64,000 bases of DNA from Ursus arctos (GCF_023065955.2 NW_026622974.1:25265718-25329717), one strand, 5' to 3'. Positions 1 through 11,379 are shown, counted from the stretch's first letter. Notes: a model not told the origin generated them from the sequence alone. Translations and numbers: made by a program.

Positions 1-1
1 C

Positions 2-65
2 CATACATTTAGTCATACATAGTACCATATATGCATACCATTTAGTCCTACATAGTACCAATGGA
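2..65. repeat. 32-bp tandem duplication
   Basis: Two adjacent copies (about 2-33 and 34-65) share CATTTAGTC and TACATAGTACCA with a few differences. No family is recognised. Confidence 0.7.
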
Positions 66-457
66 AATGATTTTAAAAATTTCACTTAAGGCAGAGCTTC
101 GATTGGAAATATATGCTGATTTCATGCACAAGTACATTTTGAATGGTAAAGTGAGGACTTTGACAGTCTAAAGGGCAGAGAGTTATAAGCCTTCTAGTAA
201 TTCTCCATTCTCTGTGCATCCTCCTCCTCCCCTCAACAATTTTTTGTTTCCCTTTCACAAGAGATCCAAGTGATTGCTTTCAGGAGTGATTGATGATAGA
301 CTTTCAGACGTCTATCACTGATCTTTTGTAAGAGTGCATTTCAAGGACCAGTGATTAGCTCAAACCCAAACTTAAAAAGAAAATAAAGGGGATTTTAAAA
401 CTTCTGTGGGAAGTCATTTTTAGGATAGCCTTATCTTCCAATACAAGAACATTCATT
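66..457. other. Unassigned intron sequence
   Basis: No gene or recognisable repeat is seen. Short open frames have no coding character. Confidence 0.6.
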
Positions 458-476
458 AAAAATTATGGTTTAGTCT

Positions 477-671
477 TGGGGCGCCTGGGTGGCTCAGTCG
501 TTAAGCATCTGCCTTCGGCTCAGGGCGTGATCCCAGGGTACTGGGATCGAGCCCCACATCAGGCGCTTCCGCTGGGAGCCTGCTTCTTCCTCTCCCACTC
601 CCCCTTCCTGTGTTCCTTCTGTCGCTGGCTGTCTCTCTCTCTGTCAAATAAATAAATAAAATCTTTTAAAA
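477..671 (+). mobile_element. CAN-SINE (SINEC), younger type
   Basis: The head GGCGCCTGGGTGGCTCAG, CT-rich middle and (AAATA)n tail are complete. It is flanked by a perfect 19-bp duplication, AAAAATTATGGTTTAGTCT, at 458-476 and around 671-689, showing target-primed insertion. Confidence 0.95.
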
Positions 672-802
672 AAAATTATGGTTTAGTCTAATGTAGATGT
701 TTTTTAGTTCATGCATTTCTACTTTTGAAAGTTTCTTTCGGCGTAGGGTGGTAATGGTGCATAGTTCCAAAAACCTAGCAGAAGTAAGATTTTTGAAGAT
801 AA

Positions 803-1245
803 ATGACCATCACTAGTATGTTAGTTTCCTATTACTGCTGTGACAAATTATCACAAACTTCGTGGCTTAAAACAACACAAATTATCGTCTTACAGTTCTG
901 GAGGTTAGAATCCAAAATAAGTCTGTTTCCTTATCTTTTCCAGCTCCTAGAAGTCACCTGTGGTGTTTGTTTCATGGCCCCTTCCTCCATCTTCAGTGTG
1001 TCATCTTCAGGTCTCTCTCTGCCTTTTTTGTGCTTGCATTGTTACATCTCTTTCTGTAACTCTTTTAAGGATGCTTGTGATCACATTGGGTTTACCTAGA
1101 TAATCTAGGATAGTACCACCTCTTCAGGTCTCTCTCTGCCTTTTTTGTGCTTGCATTGTTACATCTCTTTCTGTGACTCTTTTAAGGATGCTTGTGATCA
1201 CATTGGGTTTACCTAGATAATCTAGGATAGTACCACCTCAGTGTT
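803..1245 (-). mobile_element. MaLR/MLT1-type LTR fragment with an internal tandem duplication
   Basis: The stretch with CTGCTGTGACAAATTATCAC and GGCTTAAAACAACACAAATT, followed by a CAGTTCTGGAGG motif, resembles the 3' end of a MaLR-class LTR read in reverse. Assignment to MLT1 is from memory. The inner half is duplicated at 1004-1237. The 98-codon open frame here is a by-product of the repeat. Confidence 0.6.
1004..1237. repeat. 117-bp tandem duplication inside the LTR fragment
   Basis: Copy 1 is 1004-1120 and copy 2 is 1121-1237. I find a single difference (CTGTAACTC versus CTGTGACTC), so the duplication is far younger than the LTR that holds it. Confidence 0.95.
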
Positions 1246-1489
1246 CTTAACTTAAACACACTTGCCAAGTGTCTCTTGCCATGGAGGGTTTCATATTTGC
1301 AGATTAGAGGAATTGAAACATGGGGATCACTGTTCTGTTTCCCACAAGTGGATTTGTGATAAAAATTATATATAAAACCTAGATTTTTATTAAAGGTACT
1401 GCTCTGGGTGTATTTAACATGGCATAGGATGGTGAAGTTAGTACAATTCAAATTAGTAGTTCTTACAGAAATTATTTTAAAAGTATATG

Positions 1490-1815
1490 CATGGAGTCAT
1501 TTAACAGACTCTCTGCAACACTATGATATATGTAGAAAATCTTTAGAGATTTACCAAAAAAGCTGTTAGAATCAATAATTGAGTTTCACTAAGGTTAATA
1601 TAGAAAAGTTAACTATTTCTATATATCAGAAACAAAGAATTGAAAGTTGAAATAAAAATTATTTACAATAGCATAAACATATGAAAACTTGGGGATAAAT
1701 TTAACAAAATATATGCAAGATTTGTATACCACAAACTTACAGAGATGGCTAAGAGAAATTAAAGAATACCTAAAGAAATGGAGAGATATACTACGTTCAT
1801 GAATTAAAAGATGCA
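1490..1815 (+). mobile_element. Old L1 ORF2 fragment
   Basis: The sequence resembles the reverse-transcriptase region of mammalian L1 (GGGATAAATTTAACAAAAT, then an AAAGAAATGGAGAGATAT stretch). It has many stops and is a decayed copy. Confidence 0.65.
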
Positions 1816-1820
1816 GTCTT

Positions 1821-2031
1821 TTTTTTTTTTTTTTTTAAGATTTTATTTATTTGAGATAGAGAATGAGAGAGAGCATGAGCCGGGGGTGGGGGGTGGAGGG
1901 AGAAAGGGGCAGAGGAAGAGGGAGAAGGAGAAGCAGGCTCCCTGCTGAGAAGGGAGCCTGATGTGGGGCTTAATCCCGCATGACCTGAGCTGAAGTCAGA
2001 TGCTTAGCTGCCAGAGTCACCCAGGTCCCCC
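1821..2031 (-). mobile_element. CAN-SINE, older diverged copy
   Basis: A poly-T start, then AAGATTTTATTTATTTGAGA, a purine-rich middle, CAGGCTCCCTGCTGAG and a tRNA-like end (GTCACCCAGG) give a complete antisense SINE. It is inserted in the old L1 sequence. Confidence 0.85.
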
Positions 2032-2269
2032 GTTGTGTACAGTTTTAATATTAAACTTGTATCATCTTAATAAATGTTGATATATTAATAGGATTGTCTT
2101 TGATGATTATTACATGATATAATGTACACGAAGCATATATAGAGAGTTTGACATAGAATAGGTAGTCAGTAAATGTTGGATTTGAATCTTAAGTCATGCA
2201 TGATTAGACCTACAAACATTTTTGTTTTCTTTTCTCCTCCAATTACTTTATTTTATTTTTATTATTTTT

Positions 2270-2640
2270 TTAAGATGTGCGTGTTTTTTACTTTTGTATT
2301 AAGTTTTTAATTTTAATTCCAGTATAACTAACATACAGTTTTATATTAGTTTCAGGTGTACAGTGTAGTGATTCAGTAATTCTGTACATTACTCAGTGTT
2401 CATTATGGTAAGTGTACTCTTTAATCCCCATCACCTATTTTACCCATCCCCCCGCCCACCTCCCCTCTGGTAACCATCAGTTTGTTCTCTGTAGTTAAGA
2501 GTGTTTCTTAGTTTGTGTCTCTCTCTCTTTTTTTCTTTGCTCGTGTGTTTTGTTTCTTAAGTTACACGTGAGTGAAATCATAGGGCGTTTGTCTTTCTCT
2601 GACTTATTTCACTTAGCATTATACGCTCTAGCCCTTCCAA
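2270..2640 (-). mobile_element. L1 3' end (carnivore type)
   Basis: Reverse of the L1 3' untranslated region: TTAGTTTCAGGTGTACAGTG, AATCCCCATCACCTATTTTA and CCATCAGTTTGTTCTCT. The same consensus appears in sense orientation at 15545-15832 and 28440-28690. Confidence 0.8.
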
Positions 2641-2649
2641 TTACTTTTC

Positions 2650-3215
2650 AAGAGAATTGTCCAAGGTTTCAGATGTAAGAAAACTCCTTCCTCCTCCAGA
2701 TTTTCCCTAAGTTTTATTGTTGTGAAATTTTTCTGAATTTTAAGTGTTTTTTAACTTAGAATTTATAATTGACTATGGGGTTAACTTTTTGGTATAATTA
2801 CTTTAGGAAGTAAAAAAAAAAATCCAAATATTTGATATAGACAATTCTTTGTAATGTGGTTTCCTTTTCTATTTGCATTATTATTTTTTATAAGCAAAGG
2901 TTACTAGTTTGTTCCTGCTATTATACTTTGTCAGATTAAAACAAATGTTTTTTCATTGTGGAGATTATGCTCAACTATTGTGCAGAAGTAGTTTCCTTTC
3001 TATTTATTTACTGAAAATTAGTTGTTATCTGAGCTTTGTTTTTTAGTGGAGACAATGATTTTACTTCCGTAGATAAGACAAAGCTATCAGGTGATTGCCT
3101 TCTTTTTTGGCCTTTTATTTCTTGTCCCAAATTTGGGCAATTATACTTTGACTGTTTTTAACTTAGTTGGTAAAGTATGCCTGTAAATAACAGGAAACAA
3201 AGGTTTTTACCTAAA
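2650..3215. other. Unassigned AT-rich intron sequence
   Basis: No gene or repeat recognised. Confidence 0.5.
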
Positions 3216-3239
3216 ATAAATGTTTTTCTAGCTTTCAAA

Positions 3240-4065
3240 AAAATAGTTGAGGGGCTTCCAGTTTCTACCCTCGCTTCAAGACCGGAAGGATCTTCAAGTC
3301 TCCACTCCCTCCCAACAACAAGTAAAAAGCTGAGCAAACTGAAAAGTCTACATCTCTTCTTAGATCTTCAGAGAAGTGAGATCACAGGACAAACTGCTGT
3401 CCCCAAAATAGGAGAGATCAGTGAATATAGAGAATCACAGCTCAGTCATAACTCTGTTGAGAACCAGTACTGGGATAGGAAAACTGTAATTCACAAATTG
3501 CTGTAGGCTCACTGTGGACAAATCTGAGAGTCAAAAACTACAGGGGGTTTTAGTTATGGGGAAGGTCCCCACACTTTTGTGAGTTTTACCTCCAGGAGCA
3601 TAACACAGTGAATATGGGAGGAAAACCTAATGCTTCTGGCAGGGGAAAGAGAAAAGGAGCCATTTTGAAATACACCAGAGCATTCTGTTCTACTTAGCAA
3701 GGTCTGCCCTCTGGAGAAACTATTTAACTAGAGCTTAACTAATGACTTGGGGGCAGGGAAATATCTGACTCCAGCCACCTGTAGCCTTTCACAGGAGAGC
3801 AGAGAAATGTCAATTCCAGCCTACTGTAGCCATCCTATCTCATGGGGAATGGGGAGAGGCATTGTAGGGGGCACTGATATTTGTGAAACTCACAATACAG
3901 AGGCAGAGGCTCACTGAAAGACTAAGACCTAATCATACAACTTTGGTATGCTTTTCCACTGCATTACTAAAACTGTTCACAGCAGTTACTTTTATCCAGT
4001 AGATCATTTCCAACTGTCCAGAAAAAATTACAAGGCATACTAGAAGGCAAAAAAAAAAAAAAAGT
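3240..4065 (+). mobile_element. Old L1 5' region fragment
   Basis: The region resembles the 5' untranslated region of older mammalian L1 (L1M group): ACCGGAAGGATCTTC, CTGAGCAAACTGAAAAGTC, GCCATTTTGAAATACACC and ATTACAAGGCATACTAGAAG. It ends in an A-run. The 109-codon open frame at 3177-3506 falls in it and is not a gene. Confidence 0.65.
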
Positions 4066-4560
4066 TGAGGTTCTTAAATTTCACAGTGAAAATATTTCGG
4101 ATAACAGAAGTATGGCTTCAGGCTGCCAGTTCACACCTTATGAGATCTAAATATAATTGGAAAAACATGTAAAAATATTTTCGTATATTTAAATGAATGT
4201 ATAGAACATATGTATATATAACCTAAATAAATGGCTAAAGTTACATTATGTTCAGTTTGAATAAACTTGTTCACATCAAATCTATTCCAACCTCTTCTAG
4301 TTTAAAAGGTTCTGAAGTTTTTGAGGAGAGTATTAGTCTCAAATAATACTGTTACCCCAGAGCTAAGGGACAGATCTATAAACCATTCCCACTCAACTGA
4401 GCTATAATCTTTATGGTAGATCTTGAATACTCATATTCAGTTTGTCTTCAGAATTCACATGAAGTAAGGAACATTCTACTGATCAGTGACATTTCATATA
4501 TGTATGTGTCCCTTGAAAATATTTTACATGGAGGTTGTAATTGCTCTTTATATTCAACCT
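4066..4560. other. Unassigned intron sequence
   Basis: AT-rich; no coding or repeat signature recognised. Confidence 0.5.
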
Positions 4561-4574
4561 GGGTTTAAAGTTTC

Positions 4575-4990
4575 ATTACCTAGTCAATGATATGAAAAAA
4601 GTTGGGAGGGGGCCTCTTCTAAGTTAAAAGGAACTTAAGGGATATAATTAACCACTGTCCCTGGTCCTTGAGAGGTACTTTTTGAAAAAGATCTTTACAA
4701 AAAAATTTTGTGGAGTTGTGGAAAACAGAATACATACTAGATATTAGATGACATTGAGAACTTGATAATATTGTGGTTATTGGGCAAAAATTTATATTTT
4801 TTAGTGATTCATACTGAAAAAGGGGTGGTATCTTGATGTCTGACATTACCATACTTTATAAAAAATGAAAATATGGCAAAATCTTAACAGTTTTTGAATC
4901 TAACAGTGGGCGTGTGGGTATTCACTACACTATTCTTTCTTTCCTTTCTGTATTTGAAAATTGTTGATAATAAAAATAAAAAAAATTTTA
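4575..4990 (+). mobile_element. Old L1 3' end fragment
   Basis: GATGTCTGACATTACC, GGCAAAATCTTAACAG, TGGGTATTCACTACACTATT and GAAAATTGTTGATAATAAAA are typical of the 3' end of old L1M elements. Confidence 0.55.
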
Positions 4991-5070
4991 GTTTTTGTGT
5001 TTAAAGAATAACCTGAAGCTACCAATAAGTAAGGTGTCCCCTCTGCACATAAAACATGTTCAGTTCTTGG

Positions 5071-5268
5071 GGCGCCTGGGTGGCACAGCGGTTAAGTGTC
5101 TGCCTTCGGCTCAGGGCGTGATCCCGGCGTTATGGGATCGAGCCCCACATCAGGCTCCTCCGCTATGAGCCTGCTTCTTCCTCTCCCACTCCCCCTGCTT
5201 ATGTTCCCTCTCTCGTTGGCTGTCTCTCTCTGTCAAATAAATAAATAAAATCTTAAAAAAAAAAAAAA
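5071..5268 (+). mobile_element. CAN-SINE, younger type
   Basis: Full length, with the CACAGCGGTTAAG head variant and an A-rich tail. A 13-bp duplication GTTCAGTTCTTGG lies at 5058-5070 and 5269-5281. Confidence 0.95.
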
Positions 5269-5296
5269 GTTCAGTTCTTGGTCTGCAGGGTTTTCT

Positions 5297-5313
5297 CCCC
5301 CCCCCCCCCCCCC
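5297..5313. repeat. Homopolymer run of 17 C
   Basis: Uninterrupted C run; length is prone to sequencing and replication error. Confidence 0.95.
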
Positions 5314-5984
5314 GGTTGGAAGAATGGCACTAATTAATAGTCTTGACTGATAGTATGTTTCTGGACATTTAGGTAATCTTATACTGAATGATTATTTTTA
5401 ATATATATCAACTATTCTTCACATGTTCAGAGTCTGTGTAAACATACCAAGAGAACAAAAAAAGTTTTAAAAAAAAATCAAACTATGATTATAAAGACAG
5501 TGTGATTAAGGAATAATTGCCTTAACTGTTGGCTCTTTATGGTAGGCCCTTAATCATTTTAGGATGCTGGTCAGAAAAGGATTATCATGGAGCTGTTTTA
5601 GTACTGTGTAGCTGTTGTTAAAAAGCATTTGAAAATGTAGTAGTGTTCTAATTTTACTTCTCCACCACCCTGTTTTTCAAAAACACATGAAAAAGAACTG
5701 CCACAAACCATGAAAATACACCAGAACCTCTAATGCTAATCACGATCTTGGATTTTATCCAAGGGTTACTTAAAGAAGTATTCATTTCACAGGTATTTTA
5801 TGAACACCAATTATGTGTAAGGCACAACTGCTAATTGCCATATGAGTTGAAGTTGCATAAGGTATGTGAATGCTGACAGGCTTTCCTGTATTATTTTGAA
5901 CTTCCCATTGTAGGGCATAGAAACAAAGCTAGAATTAACTTAAGCAAAATAGCACTGGGCATTTTTTTTTTTTTTTAACAGAAG
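5314..5984. other. Unassigned intron sequence
   Basis: No gene seen. A short piece near 5780-5840 (AACACCAATTATGTGTAAGG) may be a MIR remnant. Confidence 0.45.
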
Positions 5985-6202
5985 AGGAGGGAGACTTGCC
6001 TTACATGACTCAGTTCTTGAACCTCTTTTCTGTTTGTATTCACTCCCTTGCCAATTTCATCTAGTCTCTTGCTTTTAACTGTTGACTATAAGTCGACTCC
6101 CAGTTATATATTTTCAGACCAGAAGTCCTTGTCTCAGAACTCCATACTGATAACATCCAGTTGTATGTGGTTGTGCCTTCAGTAGCTCCAAATTAACATG
6201 TC

Positions 6203-6204
<2 letters not shown>

Positions 6205-6232
<28 letters not shown>
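6205..6232 (-). pseudogene. U6 snRNA 5'-end fragment, retroposed
   Basis: The reverse strand reads GTGCTTGCTTCGGCAGCACA then TATACTAA, the first 28 nt of U6 snRNA with at most one difference (a C/T at position 6 that also occurs in U6 variants). It is flanked by a perfect 17-bp direct repeat CCAAATTAACATGTCTT (6188-6204 and 6233-6249). L2 elements have this stretch once, so the repeat is a target-site duplication. The insertion point, TT/AAGA on the minus strand, fits L1 endonuclease. The fragment lacks the rest of U6 and cannot be functional. Confidence 0.9.
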
Positions 6233-6233
<1 letters not shown>

Positions 6234-6442
6234 CAAATTAACATGTCTTAACTGAAATCTTGATCTTCATCCTCTAAGCCTACTCCTTGGGCAGTGTTGC
6301 CCATCATACTCTGCCCTTTTGTTCTGGCCCCAAACTTTGGATTTGTCCCCACGTTGAGTCCAGTATTCCCCCAACTGGTCTCCCAGCCTTTATTCTCGCC
6401 TACCATGGTTTATTCTAATACAGTTGCCAGAGTGATCCTTAT

Positions 6443-6650
6443 TTATTTTTAAATTTTTTTGAAGATTTATTTATCTATTTGAGAGAGAGAGAGCACAGGG
6501 GAGGGGGATAGAGGGAGAGGGAGAAAGAGGGTCCCAAGCAGACTGCACTGAACTTGGAACCTGATGTGGGCCTGATCCCACAACCCTGAGATCAGGACCC
6601 GCCAAACCAAGAGTTGGAATCTCAACTGACTGTGCCACCCAGGCACCCCA
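6443..6650 (-). mobile_element. CAN-SINE, older copy inside L2
   Basis: GAAGATTTATTTATCTATTT, a purine-rich middle, GGAACCTGATGTGGGCCTGA and TGTGCCACCCAGGCACCCCA mark a full antisense copy. Both sides are L2. Confidence 0.88.
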
Positions 6651-6910
6651 CCAGAGTCAAATCAGATCAGTTAGATCATGTCATTGCTGCACCTGAAATC
6701 ATCTATTATTGTTATATGTTGGATTCCAAGCCAAAGCCCTTACAGTGGTCCACACTGCCCTTCTTGCTCTTGAGTATACTCATTGAGCTTCGGCCTCAGT
6801 GCCTTCACACTTGGCTATTTCCTATCCCTGGAGAATGTTCTTCCAGACCTGCATATGGCTGGGCCTCCTTACCTGGTTAGATCCTCACTCAGGTATATAT
6901 TTGATTTTTT

Positions 6911-7111
6911 TAAAAGATTTTCTGTTTATTTGAGCGAGCAAGAGAACATGTGTGCATGCACGAGTTGGGGGGAGTAGTAGAGGGAGAGGGAGAAGAACAA
7001 GCAGATGCCCTGCTGAGCACGGAGCCCAATGTGGGGCTTGATCCCAGGATGCCGAGATCACCACCTGAGCCTAACTCAGACACTTAACCAACTGAGCCAC
7101 CCTGGTACCCC
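6911..7111 (-). mobile_element. CAN-SINE, older copy inside L2
   Basis: AAAAGATTTTCTGTTTATTT, GAGCCCAATGTGGGGCTTGA and GAGCCACCCTGGTACCCC. It splits the same L2. Confidence 0.88.
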
Positions 7112-7235
7112 TACATACTTAATTTTGTTAACTGTCATCACCCTTTGTAGAATGTTAAGAATTCAGGGATTTTTGTCTTTTTCTGTTTCTGACACTGAAG
7201 TTCTAGGTTACTATTTGTTGAATGAATAGATGAGG

Positions 7236-8780
7236 AGGGGGCAAAGCATGTTGGGCAGAAGAATAATGTATATTGCCAGTTTAAGACATTTATCTACAAA
7301 AGATAACTGCAATATAAGCAATATAGGAAAACCTAATTTATCTCAATGGACTTAGAAATATTACATAGGTGATGAAATGACTTTAGTGATTCTCTTTCTG
7401 GAAAATAAGACCTCACCCAATATTTCTCTTTTTTTAACTTTTTCTTTTTTTTTTTAGCTTATGTAAAACTTGTTTGATCAGATTTATAAAAGCCACTGAT
7501 TTTGAATACTATAATCATATATTCTTTTCATATATTTAAGTTGAGGTTGTTTTAATAGGGCTTCAGCATACAAAACAGAACACTCTAGGTGTTAACAGAA
7601 ATGCTTTAATACAGGAAATCAAGTACTTACAAACAGTCTGGAAAGGGTAGAAAAGTAGGAATGATTCTCAGATCACAGTAGAATTGACTTTCCAGGGAGC
7701 CACCAGCCCTGAGGCTGTTATTAGAACTGCTGAGTTTAAGAAAACACCAAATTAGCTGTAGTCCAGGGATTAGAAAGTGAAATCTGCCTTACAACACCTG
7801 TAAAGCAGTGACTAGGTACTGGAGTGTTGGGGTCTGTCCATCACCTACATCAAAAGTGCTTCTTACACACCCGAGAGGCTGGAGACGACGCATTTTATGA
7901 TCTTGCCTTCTTATAGAAAATAGCCAAAAATGACAGGAAGATAGTCACCTGACTTTTGCTTTCAAATATTGCATAAGTGCATCTAATTGGTGGAAACATT
8001 CTCATTCAGAATTCTGCAAAAGAATCTGAGAAATAGAGCTTTTTAGCTTTATATCCTCTGAATACAGGAGGGCACACCTGAAATAGGGTGGGATAGATGT
8101 TGGGTGAGCAAATCAACAATACCTACCATGGTTTCTGTCTTCACTAGTTGCATCAGAATGAATAGGATATACATAGCTCGAGATGAATTCAGGGAGCCTT
8201 TTTTTTCTGTCTTTGGCTCTCTCTGTGTCTCTGGGTCTGTAACACATGATTCTTCTTCTTTGCTTCATTCTTTACTGACTACTTTCCCTTATTCGTATTC
8301 TTGCCTATACCTCATTAGTTCCTAAGTCTATGTGACCTGTTATTTGGCTTCCTACAGGTTGTTGTCTCTTTCTTTGTATCATATACTGTATTCTTGGGTG
8401 AGATGTGCCCATCTCTGGTTGCTGTGGCATGGAGGCAGGAGAGCTGCAGGAACAAGTAGGGACTCCTCCATGGCTAAGAGCAAGCAAGGTCTGTAGGAAG
8501 GAGGAGTAGCTCATATAGTTAAAATATTAATACAAGATTTAGAGGAAAATTTGATTCAAAACAAATTTGAATAAAGTGGTTAGTTTCAGCAGAAAAAGTC
8601 AGGAAGAATGAGGATCAGTTTATATGGAAGGGCAGAGTAACAGGGGTCTGAAATCTAAGGGACAATTAGGTGATAAAGTCATTTGCTGAAAATAAGAGAT
8701 AGTAGGACTTTGTAGGGCATTTAAATCTGTTCTGTGCATGGAATACTTGCTAAAAGTATATATTTAAAAAAAATTAAAAA
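7236..8780. other. Unassigned intron sequence
   Basis: No coding signature. 7560-8100 is less AT-rich and may be an ancient LTR, but I cannot name a family. Short open frames at 8104-8325 and 8305-8514 overlap on opposite strands and are not convincing. Confidence 0.5.
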
Positions 8781-8784
8781 TATT

Positions 8785-9165
8785 TTAAACAAATCTATCC
8801 CTTCATTGATGGGCATTTGTTTTCTAACTTGTGGTTAGAAACAGTCCTGTTGTCAAAGTTTTGTGTACACAAAATTATTTCCTCAGAATCTTATATGTGA
8901 AAAGTTTATGTTAAAGTATGCAGATTAAAGCCTGTTTGATTAGTATTGCCAGGAATTTGGGGGCCAGTTCACCTTCCCACCAGTAGTATATAAAGACTGG
9001 CTGACCTTCTTACCCAGTCTGTTACTGGGTTTTCATGTTTTTGAAAAGTTTTCTTAATATGGTTGGTGAAAATTGTTATCACACTGTTTTGTTTTATTTC
9101 TTAAAATTAATCATTTTTAATGTGCGCATTGATCATTTTTATTCTTTTATGATTTCCCCCTCATT
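8785..9165 (-). mobile_element. Old L1 (L1M-type) fragment
   Basis: CTTCATTGATGGGCATTTG, CAGTTCACCTTCCCACCAG and TTTTCATGTTTTTGAAAAG are typical of the reverse of old L1 3' regions. Confidence 0.6.
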
Positions 9166-9369
9166 TTGGGGTCAGGGGTTGGCTATTTTTTTCACATTTT
9201 TCTCTTGACCAGTCATTGGGCCACAACACAAAATTCCAGGCGACATTCATTCCTCTGAGGCAGCACTATTCATTCCTAGATTGTATAAGCCCAGCAGTAA
9301 GTAATGGTGGAACACTTTGGGAAATTTTTCAGCTTTGATCTACATTTTTTTTTTTTTATAAGTATGAAA

Positions 9370-9525
9370 TTATAGAAAGTTTAAAGGTGGAAGAGAGCTG
9401 TCGTATACCTGATCTGATCTCCTCGTAGAGTGATGAAACAGATCAAGAGAGGCTAAATGACTTGCTCAAACTTAGTAACAATGAGAGAACTTGGGAGTGA
9501 ACCCAAGTTATCTGGTTCATCGTTG
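9370..9525 (-). mobile_element. MIR SINE remnant
   Basis: GATGAAACAGATCAAGAGAG, AATGACTTGCTCAAAC and GGGAGTGAACCCAAG follow the reverse MIR order. Confidence 0.6.
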
Positions 9526-10430
9526 TCTGAGTCCACAAATGAATGTGTTACCCTTGACCTTTGCAAAAGGTAACTCTCAGCTTTTTAATTTTTTCTTTTT
9601 CTTTACATTCACAATTTATACAATGAGAAGGGTGGTAAATTCTGCATTCTTGTGCTTAACCAAACCCTATCTATGTAATGATAGGATATTAAGAAAAAAA
9701 ATTGGTAACCGCAGTGAGAACTGGTTACATATTAAGTATTTACTTAGCCAGATTTTTTAAACACAGATTTGGCAATAAGTGTAAACATGTTCAAAACTTA
9801 GAATGCTGTTGGTTGGTGTCTGAGGTGTTATCTAAAAGCAAATGTTATCTCATGAGATAAATCTGTAAGTAGTGCTGAGAATAGCTTTAAAAAGAGGGAT
9901 TTTTGTAAATATTGGATATCTTTGTGCTTGAGAGGGAAATTTTTGCAAATATAAAGCACTAGAATATTTGTGAAAGAGTAAACAAAATAAAGGAAAGCTG
10001 TAATATGCTTGCTCAAACTTTTGAACTTTTAAACTGAGTTTTTGACTGATGCTATGTCACCTGAACAAAGAAGTAGGTTTGACAAGGCTTAAACTTTAGG
10101 ACATGCAGGTGAAACAAGGATTATTAATTCTTAAAATTAAGGTTAATTTCATTTTCTCCTTTTATTCTGTACCATCCTGATGATAGTGAATCCTTAAATT
10201 ATTAACCACTGTTTAATTTCTTTGCCAAAGTAAATCAACATTTTAAAAATGGCAGGGGAATGCTTTTTTTCTTTTTTGTAGTTTTTGTAGTTTTTCACTG
10301 TCCTTATGATATTTTGAACTTACTTACATATTCCTTTTTCCAAAGCTTAAGGAATAAATATTTTTTAAAAAGTTCTATAATAACTTTTCCTCTGGTATTC
10401 TTCCTCTTGTAAACTGTGGGTTGGCAGACT
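9526..10430. other. Unassigned AT-rich intron sequence
   Basis: No gene or named repeat seen. Confidence 0.5.
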
Positions 10431-10434
10431 CATT

Positions 10435-10975
10435 GCTCTGCTGCTATCCATGAGAGGACACTAGTTCAATAGCTAAAATAGTGGGCTTTGAAGGCTGACT
10501 GCTCGGGGTTAAAATCTCTGCTCTCCCATTGCGACCTCTGTGATTTCTTTTTTTTTTTTTTAATATTTTATTTATTTATTTGACAGAGACAGACAGCCAG
10601 CGAGAGAGAACACAAGCAGGGGGAGTGGGAGAGGAAGAAGCAGGCTTCCAGCCGAGGAGCCTGATGTGGGGCTCGATCCCGGAATGCTGGGCGCCGGGAT
10701 CATGCCCTGAGCGGAAGGCAGACGCTTAACGACTGCGCCACCCAGGCGCCCCACGACCTCTGTGATTTCTTTCTTTTCTTCTCCCTCCCTCCCTTTTTGT
10801 CCCCTCCCTCCGTCCTTTCTTGTAGTGGGAGTGTGGTATTTAAACTTTCTAAGCCTCTGTGTCATTATATGTAAAATGGCCATACCTGTTGTCACAGAGT
10901 TATGAGAGTTAACTAAACTTGTGAAGTAATGTCTGGTACAAAATAAGGGTTTGATAAATGAGTAAGGGTGTGATA
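10435..10975 (+). mobile_element. MIR SINE split by a CAN-SINE
   Basis: GGCTTTGAAGGCTGACTGC and AATCTCTGCTCTCCCATTGC lie before, and AAGCCTCTGTGTCATTATAT and GTAAAATGGCCATACCTG after, the SINE at 10551-10753. Confidence 0.65.
10551..10753 (-). mobile_element. CAN-SINE, younger type
   Basis: Full antisense copy. A 19-bp perfect duplication CGACCTCTGTGATTTCTTT flanks it (10532-10550 and 10754-10772), inside a MIR. Confidence 0.95.
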
Positions 10976-11300
10976 ATTATGTCAGGTCTTGTGGGTTTTT
11001 GTTTGTTTGTTGTTTTTAAAGCACTTAGAGTCATTTAGTCATTTTTTTACTTTGCAGGAAGCATTTGTTCCTGCAGAAATATGTGAATTATATTTTGTTT
11101 GGTAAATAATGTAATTGAGTAGATTCTAAGTGCAAGAATACTTTATGGAAGTCTCAGGAAAAGAAGGTAGTTATTTTTTTTTAACCTTTTATGTGCTGGT
11201 TCACTAGAGTGTACAGTCAGAGGTATGCACCAGAAGCCCTGCCCTGCCCTTTAGGATTCTTTACTTTAAGGAGACAGGCAGGCCATAAGCATAAAGACTA
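10976..11300. other. Unassigned intron sequence
   Basis: Nothing recognised. Confidence 0.5.
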
Positions 11301-11342
11301 TATATATGTTATATATTAATATATTTTATTATATATATATAT
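11301..11342. repeat. AT-rich simple repeat
   Basis: Imperfect TA/ATT repeats. Confidence 0.85.
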
Positions 11343-11379
11343 TCTGGATACCTGTGTGGAAGGAGTAGTGCAAGCATTA

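Larger units (their letters stand above)
5985..7235 (+). mobile_element. L2 LINE, long decayed copy in pieces
   Basis: Ordered L2 landmarks: CACTCCCTTGCCAATTTCAT, AACATGTCTTAACTGAAATC, CAACTGGTCTCCCAGCC, CCAGAGTGATCCTT, AGCCAAAGCCCTTACAGTGG, CAGTGCCTTCACACTTGGC and the tail TATTTGTTGAATGAATAGAT. The copy is broken by a U6 fragment and two CAN-SINEs, all of which are therefore younger. Confidence 0.8.

Noticed and set aside
3177..3506. 109-codon plus-strand frame with a plausible start
   Set aside because: The sequence matches an old L1 5' region.
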